From NCBI GenBank assembly GCA_950295325.1, contig OX485808.1, positions 2,236,501-2,300,500 of the forward strand: a stretch of 64,000 nt of DNA. The letters run 5' to 3'. Both the position numbers and the translations under genes were made by a program. This document shows, one piece after another, positions 55,752 through 64,000 of this stretch; position 1 is the first letter of the stretch; the number at the start of each line of letters is the position of its first letter. The stretch comes from Polytrichum commune. Taxonomy: Eukaryota; Streptophyta; Polytrichopsida; Polytrichales; Polytrichaceae. The notes beneath the pieces were generated by a model. It was not told where the DNA came from and did no database searches. It saw nothing but the letters and a program-made list of their open reading frames with translations.

Positions 55752-58700
55752 CATGCCCGCGAGTTCGTAAATTAATGGCCTCATGTTGGGAAAGAATAAG
55801 CGATTGTGGTGTTTGGGGACGGGATCTCACCATTTTTGGGTGTAAAAAAGAATTTATGACAAGAGCTGGAGATCATCGTGCCGGGAATATATATTACTTA
55901 AGTAAAGGCTCCCAAGCTTTAATGGTGGTGGTATATATATAATAGAGTCACCGTCCTCCACAACTTCTCAACATATTCAGGGTGAGCATATTCCCATGAG
56001 ACAGAGATAGGGTTAAGCTCACTCAACCCCCCCGCCCCCCTTTCCTTGATTATATTCCTCGTGCATGCAACCGAAAATGCTCGGTTAGAGGCTGTGGACG
56101 CAAACCAAATTCGAGGGTGTGGATGGTTCAACGCTTTTGTGGTTGCAATTCTAGGTTTGAAGATTTGGGCTCATCTTCAATGTTGTGGATGGATTTGTGG
56201 AGTTCCTCCAAATCAACAATGGCCACGCTTCTTGTCCCAACTCTAACAACTTCCTAATCCACTCTCGGGCCGCGTGTATTAGGGTTTTTTCTTCCTATTC
56301 AATGCACTATAATCAATGTCAATTATATGCAATGGAAAGAGAGAGAGCGAGCAAGAGAGAGATGTAAGGTAGAAATACCACACCCCGTTAACCACCTCTA
56401 GCCGTGCACTAGACCGCCGTCATAATGGTGAAGTGTCATTTCTAAAACAGATCATGGCTCAACAGCAACTTCAATGCGTGAACATTTAGTGAAGCCAATG
56501 GGAGTCAAATGTTAATGTACTTGTGAGATAACCGATTTAGACGATGTTATGTATGGAAATGCGGAGTACCGTGTTCGGTGTAGGGAGAATCTAGTGAACG
56601 AGTAGGGATTTGGACAACTTTCCACTTTGAAAAATTGTAGCATTTTTCGTATAGGGCAGAAAAATATGAAACAACTTGCGTTCTTCATGAATCCTTCTCG
56701 TCTATCTTGGAAATTTATCTCATGATTGTCAAACCAGATCTTCAATGCAAATCACCTTATTTTCACGGGTTATGGTATTTCTACCTTATCAAGACGCTTC
56801 TTACACTACACATTGTATTTGGTGTCACCAATTCTATTTGTCTTGCTCGATACTCATTGTAAACTGCCCGTGTAGTGTCACCGACACTAAATGTAAGCTT
56901 AGCGTTATTTATCATTCCTTGGAAAGAATTTTGAGCATTCTAGATTTACAACGTTGCAAATGTTGTCACTTGTTGAGTTGTTTCTTTTCATCCAGATTTC
57001 AATCATCCATGGCAGTATTTCATCACAAAAATGTGAGGATGTGGAATATACCAAAAGTGGATTGAACTTGAAGTAAGTTTGGGATGCCAATACTTGGGAA
57101 CTCGTTCATAAGAAGTGTTATTGGGAAGGTTACCACGACAACATAAAACATCATTCGACACTAAATACAACATTCAACATAGAGTCCTCTTAGTCATGAT
57201 AGACATCAAACACCCCAATAACATGGTTCGGTTTCCATCTTCATGTACCCATACTCTAGTGTATCATTGGTTATGACACCCCTATCTATCAATTGTTGGG
57301 CCATCATCATGTTGAACTCCAATTCTAAAGTGTTTAGGATGGTCATCGACATCATCATAGAACTTACACACCGAGACATTGTATCCAACCCATATGTCCA
57401 TCAAGTGTTAATGAATATAGAATGATATGATGCATTCGATTACTTCCAAATCCATGAGTGTAAAGAAATGGGTTTTCCCAACAAGAAAGAATTTGACAAC
57501 TTATTACATTGTATTTCTTGGGACTTGGTAAAGTCTTGTCAATGATTTTTTCAAGAGTGTTTGGCTTGGTTAACTCTAGTCTATCCCAAGTGCATTTAGT
57601 AAAAGTGTACAACGTTTGTTGGCAACCCCGTGTATCGTACTCCACTCCCACATTACTAACTCAACAAGGACTTGAAATCTTGTCCATGCGAGGTAGATGT
57701 TAGAGTCCAACAAACTAATAAGTGTGTCAAGATCATACGCACCATCCGATTATTAGCGATTGATCACAAGCATTAGTTTCTATCCAACATAGGCAATGAA
57801 ACTATACCATAGTTGTCTTTATTGTGAATTGTGATAAGACTCAACAACATTGATTGAGTTGTCTACAAAGGAATTTCAAACCATAGGTCATATGAGAACA
57901 TATAACTCATGGTAACCATAGTAGTAGCAATACTGGTAGTAAAGGGGTGGTGCTGCAAAATAAAGAACACTCCATGTATGAATTGAGTGTTTATCAAGAA
58001 TCTTCCAAAGTGAGATTCACCATAGAAGATGTCATCACATGTGCCTATATCCCCCCCCCCATCACAAAAATGTGCTAGAAACAACGTACACCAAGTGTTT
58101 ACAAACCTATTCTCTTGTTATTGAAGTCAATGTTGAATCACAACTTAAAGAAAATATAATCAACACTCTCCTTCCTCTGTTAGGGTCAAGGAAAATCATG
58201 CTTCCAAGAAAAAGAAAAAAAGAAAAAAAGAAAAAAAGAAAACATACACACAATATGGGATTAAGCTTAGAGAGCATTCAATTTGGTTATTGATTGGAAT
58301 TGGGGTCCAAGTATAAAATACAAGGAAAAAAAATGAAATGAAAATTATGAGGCATTATTTGTCCATTAAATTTCATGGATCTCACTCCAAGAAACAATTC
58401 CTTGTAGTTCAAAGAACCAAAGTTTGGGGGCATTGAGCTTGGCCCCTAGAAGTAAAGTCCATAGTCCTATTGTACATGTTATGAAATGTTGTTGGTTGCT
58501 CCGATTGAAATCTCTCTCTCTCTCACATTAATCCTTTTGATCCTATCACGAGCATGGTCCCATAAGCCTTTTGACTTCCCAATTTATTTTTTAATGAATG
58601 TCATGTCATTGTACAAAAGTTAGCAAGTACAATGAAAGGATTTTTTGCTAAGTTTAGGTCTTGTTTTATACATGGTAAAATGAGATGACATGAGCATCTT

Positions 58701-60060
58701 CACAACATTCTCTAACTAAGTTCTAATCCTAAATGAGTTACCCTAGTTGGTTTGTTGGTGGTTGATTGTAAGTCCCAAACAGAGCCAGGTGAGAAGCACA
58801 TTTCATGCTTTTGCCTCATAACCTTCTTTCAATTGCTTGAAGGGTGAGAAACTATAGGCAAAGGTGCTTGGTCTCGCAAGTCCCATCATTGGATGCTAAG
58901 GTCAAGAGGGCTCTATGCATTTTTTTTTTAATTTTTTTTTTTAATTTTCTCTCCGTGTCTGTAATGTGAGTGAGCCGTCAATGTCTTAGTTCCATTCACA
59001 TTGGACTAGTGGTACGCAATGCTAGGCATTATGACCTAATCCCATTTATAAAGTACATAATTATAGCATCCGAACATACCTCTCATCATCCAACAAAAAT
59101 GTCCAACATAAGATGTAGGTTGGAGGTTTATTTATTTATTTATTTATTAAAAAACAATTTGATAATGGAATTAGCTTCAAATACCGCAAAGGAGACTAGC
59201 AAAACTTATATGTCATACTTTCCTCTCACCAGCCTGATGTCTTAAAGAATGTGGATGATATGTATTTGGTTCTCTTAATTGGACACCTACATTTGATTGG
59301 TGTGTGGTCAAATGAGGATCAAAGCTCAAACACCATGACAACACACATTTTCAAAGGAAATTGGACTACGCCTTCGAATTTATGATAATTACACCACACT
59401 AAATTTTGAACACAACTGAGAGGATTTATGTATTCAGTCAATGAACCAACAACCATGCACTTCCAATAACCATAATTAAATAAGGAAAGGTAAAAAAAAT
59501 TCAATATGTTTTTTTGGTTGACATTCCACCATAGATTCGCAAAACAACACGCATTGCATTGTGTAAATTCGATCGGTAGAAGTTGGAGAACATGAAAAGC
59601 AAACCAAGTAACAACCACATACCTTATCAGGAAAATGTGCTCTTATAATGCAATTGAAAATGAGACACACTTTGTGTTGGAACTGCCCCCTATATAACTC
59701 CTTTAGAGACAAGTTCCCATCACTGTTTGAGAATGTAGCATTAGGAAGTCCCAAACATTTCTTCCAGTAGGACCAACAAGTTGACATTAGGAAGTCCCAA
59801 ATATTTCTTCCAGTAGGACCAACAAGTTGACATTATCCTCTATGTACCACACCCCGCCACTCCAGGGAATTAAATGGTTTGAAACGAACACAATTAACTT
59901 GTAATCCCATCAATCTTCAAACTTCACAAACTTCACATAACATTACTTGACCAATGAGTTGTGTTCACCTGCCATGACTTTAGATTCAATACAAAGCCAT
60001 AAGATTCCAACAATCTCGAATCTACTGTCGGGCCCATGAACACACCTCATTAGATGACTA
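55752..60060. other. Gene-free AT-rich intergenic DNA
   Basis: No recognisable gene. It contains a poly-C run (58051-58060), T-rich stretches near 58921, a family B fragment (59056-59110) and a family A-like fragment near 59240-59390 ('cacctacatttgattggtgtg'). Confidence 0.5.
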
Positions 60061-60172
60061 ATGATGTGTGAAATCAATGTCAATTCATTTCATTCATTAG
60101 TCTCGGTGTACCGGGCCATCCATTTCACCACAAAGGTAAGGAAACTTAGGGTGCTCCCTATACAACTTGGAG

Positions 60173-60198
60173 ACGATGATGATGATGATGATGATCAC
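60173..60198. repeat. (GAT)n microsatellite
   Basis: A run of GAT triplets followed by CATCA-type inverse triplets. It generates an artefactual Asp/His-rich peptide in one frame. Confidence 0.9.
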
Positions 60199-60347
60199 CA
60201 TGATCACCATCAACATCATCACCATAATACACATGAAGTGGGAAAGGCCCGGGCGTTTGGGGACCGGGGGGCGACTATTATGTTAGTATGTGAGAAGTGG
60301 GCCCCACGGTTGGCGACCCTTGACAATGTGGTAGCCAATCAAGTGAG

Positions 60348-60367
60348 CCCCCCCCCCCCCCCCCCCC
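60348..60367. repeat. Poly-C tract
   Basis: Twenty consecutive C residues, seen directly; length may be unreliable in sequencing. A (TA)n run lies nearby at 60514-60537. Confidence 0.9.
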
Positions 60368-60704
60368 GCCAACACACACACACTTGAAACTCGTCAAAGG
60401 AGGTAAAAGGTCAAATCCCCAAAGAGGGAGATATTTTTTCACGGTGTTTCGGAGGAGGCGAGGGCCGGGGTTGGCAAGCTTTGTTGAAGCCGACTGTGTC
60501 GTCACCTGCCAACGTGTATATATATATATATATATATAGGGACTCAATTGCAATCATTGCCCTCTCACGTTTCCATTTCCATCCACCGTAAGCATTCATC
60601 CACCACTAGAATTCATCCATCTTTGCTTGGGTGCAACTGTGGAATGGAGTATGTTAGCAATGAGGGCCAAAAAGGGCGAGGCTTGAGTGGGGTTACGACT
60701 CATA

Positions 60705-60932
60705 CCAGGGCCACACCAAAAACCCCAGCAGCTCCAGTAGACAGAAACACCAGCCCTACGTATTCTCCGGGAATACATGGTTGGGATTTCAGATGGCTGG
60801 AGCTACTGGAGTGGCTGGAAGAAGGCGGGGAGCCTGCAACCAGCAGCTCCAGCCATCTGAAATCCCAGCCCTGTATTCCCAAAGAATACGTAGGGCTGGT
60901 GTTTATGGCTGGGCCTACCGGTGTGGCCCTGG
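60705..60932. mobile_element. Near-full-length palindromic MITE, 228 bp
   Basis: The ends CCAGGGCCACACC and inverse are flanked by TA on both sides (60703-60704, 60933-60934). The arms remain complementary deep inside, for example GGGATTTCAGATGGCTGGAG facing its inverse, and CCAGCCCTACGTATTC facing its inverse. The TA duplication suggests a Tc1/mariner-type origin. It would form a long hairpin if transcribed. Confidence 0.82.
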
Positions 60933-60943
60933 TATCACACGTT

Positions 60944-61365
60944 TAGAGTAGAGGCACCCATAACCGATCGCTTAAGAGACTCTACACCCGATCTCGAGAA
61001 GTACAAGCCAGTGCAAATTTTTCGAGTGTAGGAAGATAGAAATTAGGAGGACTATAGTTTTCTTTTTTTTTAATAATTTTTTAGTAATGTTATTCTACTA
61101 AATTGAAATTACTATGAATTTTTGGAGTCAAAAGTTGGTCTGAATACATTACCAATATCTAGAGTTTGTCATAACCACTCATTTTAACCACTCATTCCTC
61201 CTCACTTTACCACTCAAAACTAGGACATGTGACATGGCTCTATTGGTTCTAGCCTAATCGAAATTCCATTCCAACTTGATTGAAATTCAATCCCATCTTT
61301 ATCAAAATTCCAATATCCTATAGATTCCCGATGGGGTCTTGAGATGAATGGGCGCCTCTACTATA
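60944..61365. mobile_element. TA-type inverted-repeat element directly beside the palindromic MITE
   Basis: TAGAGTAGAGGCACCCAT at the left faces ATGGGCGCCTCTACTATA at the right (two mismatches over 18). It starts only about 12 bases after the 60705-60932 element. Non-coding. Confidence 0.55.
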
Positions 61366-64000
61366 CCATAGAGGGCTCCGTATTTCATCTCTACATGTGC
61401 GGGAATGTAGTTTTCACGCATGATACAATGATGAATGTGAGAATGACACGTGGCAAATCTTGAGGGGGAAATGATTATTTTGTTAGAATAGAGAGCCTTC
61501 TATGGTACACACATTCACCCCTTCCTTCCCCACAATATACTTGATATTTACATTATAACTTACAATTGAACCTCACCCCTGTTTCGCTCATTATTTAGTC
61601 ACCCTTCAAGTAGCATGCAAGCTTACATTGGCATGAAGTTGAAGGCAACAACTTAAATTTAGAACATTCTATTTGGCCTTTGCAAAGGTTCAAGATTTTA
61701 TCAAACTTTCAAATTCTAAGAGGTGAATGTTCACAACACATATTGAGGGGAGGGTGAACCAGGAGAGGGGAAAGAATCCCCAACTATAGGCAAGAGTCTA
61801 TTCATGGAGCACATACCCTTGCAATCTTGTTAGGTCTTGGCAATTGTTTAAATACATGTGTACATATTGCCAAACTTTAACGAGGATTTTGAAAGAGAAA
61901 TCGTTTTGCTCAAACCACGATGTTGTGTCAAGATGATTACCTAGCGTATGCGGACCTTATGCAATCACTCTTCTCAGTCATATATATACTTGTATTTGAA
62001 TGGTCCCCTGTGGCAAGGACTGCATCTTAAAGACTGACATAGAAAGAACACATATCAAAATGAAGTCAAAGCTTATCTTTATAATCTAACCACCGTCCAA
62101 GGTGCAGTAGTTGACGCAATTGACAGGGATTGATTGTTGTGACCCTTTGACTTCATATAAATTTTGTAGCTCAACTACGATTCCGAAACTTCAAAATGAC
62201 AAGATGTGTGTGGCTTGCAATTGCTAACCAAATGAGATGATTCCCAATCCAATCCAATGTCCAAGTCGTGTTTGATGAGTTGGAAGTGCCCACAATAAAG
62301 CCACATACGTGATGACAAGCTTCACAATTTTGAAATATTATTTCATTGATGAAAAAATAATGCCTTGTACCAGGCTAATGTCCCTTTTACTCGAACATTC
62401 ATTTCAAATGTACACATTTGGACAAAGACCCAACTACTTAGAAATGACAACATGGTTATTATGAAGTGGACAAAATCGGGCCAAGTGCGGCTAGGTGGCC
62501 TTACCTAATTGCCATAAATGACAAGACCTTGTCCATTCTATTGGTGTTGTGGACTATTCCCCCGCCGTAATCAACCGTTCCCAAACATAACGAGCCGTTC
62601 CCAAGGAAGAGTGGGAACTTGTCAAGATTTCCCTCACACATCTTGTCTTCACATGATCGCTTAGAAGGCAAGAAAATTGACGGAGAATCCTTTGGCCATG
62701 CCCATAACAATGAATGTTGACACATTGCAATGCTTACTTGAGGCCATGGCTAAACATCCACCTCTTTGAGGTGGCCCCCACCAACAATACCCAAGATGGA
62801 AATTAAAATTAGTTATAATATAATTAAGCTATTTTTAATTAAAAATAATTGTTTTGTTTTTCTAGACAACATAACGCCATGAGCAATGAAAGGGGAGCAC
62901 CGACTACTACATTGATTATCCCATTTAATGCGTGTTATTATTAAGAGTTACGCAGTGCAATAACGTTTCACTCGTGAGTTCAATTTACACTAACAAAAGT
63001 TCAATAAGTTGTTCATACATGATAGAACATAAATGACTTTGCTTGGTAAGGCATTACATTCTCATTCAATAATTACAACACTATGTACTTCCTAACAATA
63101 ACACACACTAATTGGATAATCATTGTACTTACAAATGAACCAATTGAATTGGAGAAACTCAAGACTTCAAGAAAAATGTTGATATATTTAGACGTATTTA
63201 TAGAATCTTCTTCCCTTTAACATTGAAAATCTTAAACATGTCAACATGTAACCGGCTGGTGATAAGTACACTAGGATCTCCACAGATTATGCCCAAAAAT
63301 CTCCCTGGACATTGTCGTGGATTATTATTAGAGGCCCCACTTGAGATAAATTAATCACAAGTATATAAAGGTTACGTTTATAGTATACTGAAAATTGTGT
63401 CTAGTGTCACTTATTATTAAAGCTTACGCAATGCTAAAACATGTAATGTAGATTTCATTTTGTGTTAACAAAAGTCAAACTGGTTGTTTGAACATTAACA
63501 ACATCTTTACTTGGTTAAAAGCTACATCAATAAAAAGAAGATTAAACATTTTGTAACTCCAAATAGTGAGTGACACTAAATACCATGTTTAGTGTAGACC
63601 CCGTTTACCTTGGTAATGTTGGTGGGGAGCCAACTAAAAAGAGGTGGGTGTCTGGCCTTAGCCCTAATTTGAAGGGTCGTCCATGATCATCCTCCAATCA
63701 GAATTAAGCTTCTATGGGGTGTGACCTGGCACTTTGCTTTTACTGCGAAACCCTCTAACTGAAAGGAGTCTAGGTGGCTGCGTTTGACCAGCTGGCGGTC
63801 AACGAGAACTCATGGATGAACTGATACCCGCACCGGATGAGCTTCGGGGGAATGGATGAGGTACGTGGCACCTCGACTGACGCCACCTAGATTCTCAATC
63901 GACGGCGGAAGTAAGAGGAATCTGTTTCAGGGGGAATGTCCGCCGTCCATTGGGATGCCCGAAACCGACGCAGGGGCTGAGCGCCCTCCGCCGTTAAAAG
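61366..64000. other. Gene-free intergenic DNA to window end
   Basis: Includes a possible retrotransposon polypurine-tract junction (61452-61498, also seen at 25837), a diverged copy of the 8832-9139 family near 63110-63310, and a CTCATGGATGA-type segment at 63807. The last 400 bases are more GC-rich and may approach another feature beyond the window. Confidence 0.45.

Noticed and set aside
60061-60387. Asp/His-rich 108-codon frame
   Set aside because: It is produced by the GAT microsatellite and the poly-C tract; no domain is present.

Overview
The window is nuclear DNA from a land plant. Genes are split by many GT-AG introns, are far apart, and sit in AT-rich intergenic DNA full of small inverted-repeat transposons. 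Four multi-exon genes could be joined exon by exon with consistent reading phase. One of them belongs to the CFAP119/CCDC189 family of motile-cilium proteins, which suggests a plant with swimming sperm: a bryophyte, lycophyte, fern, or possibly a cycad or Ginkgo. I cannot name the species.

Layout. 1-17 kb has no credible intact gene; it holds MITE-like elements, an eroded hAT transposase and a 169-bp tandem repeat. 17.27-21.72 kb (minus strand) carries a TTC4/Cns1-type HSP90 co-chaperone in 8 exons. Its fourth intron has the terminal and branch-site signals of a minor-spliceosome (U12) AT-AC intron. 27.3-31.34 kb (plus) carries an alpha-carbonic anhydrase resembling the thylakoid-lumen enzyme CAH3 of green algae, with a twin-arginine leader; its first exon was not secured. 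32.30-35.40 kb (minus) carries the CFAP119-like gene in 6 exons. 36.42-43.07 kb (minus) carries a complete ATG11 autophagy scaffold in 9 coding exons. Upstream of ATG11 lie three near-complete, identical 248-bp tandem units and a 2-kb stretch built around a recurring CTCATGGATGA motif. 48.3-64 kb is again gene-free as far as I can see, with MITEs, a tRNA-derived SINE head, microsatellites and homopolymer tracts.

The four genes serve different processes (chaperone folding, chloroplast CO2/bicarbonate chemistry, sperm motility, autophagy), so this is ordinary eukaryotic gene order and not a functional cluster. The most notable items are the AT-AC intron with a MITE inside it, the CAH3-like lumenal enzyme with a substituted active-site loop, a dispersed repeat whose edge abuts the carbonic anhydrase 3' splice site, the tandem array upstream of ATG11, and several repeat families that recur within the window. 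I found no new multi-gene system. All gene models are manual and have no transcript support.
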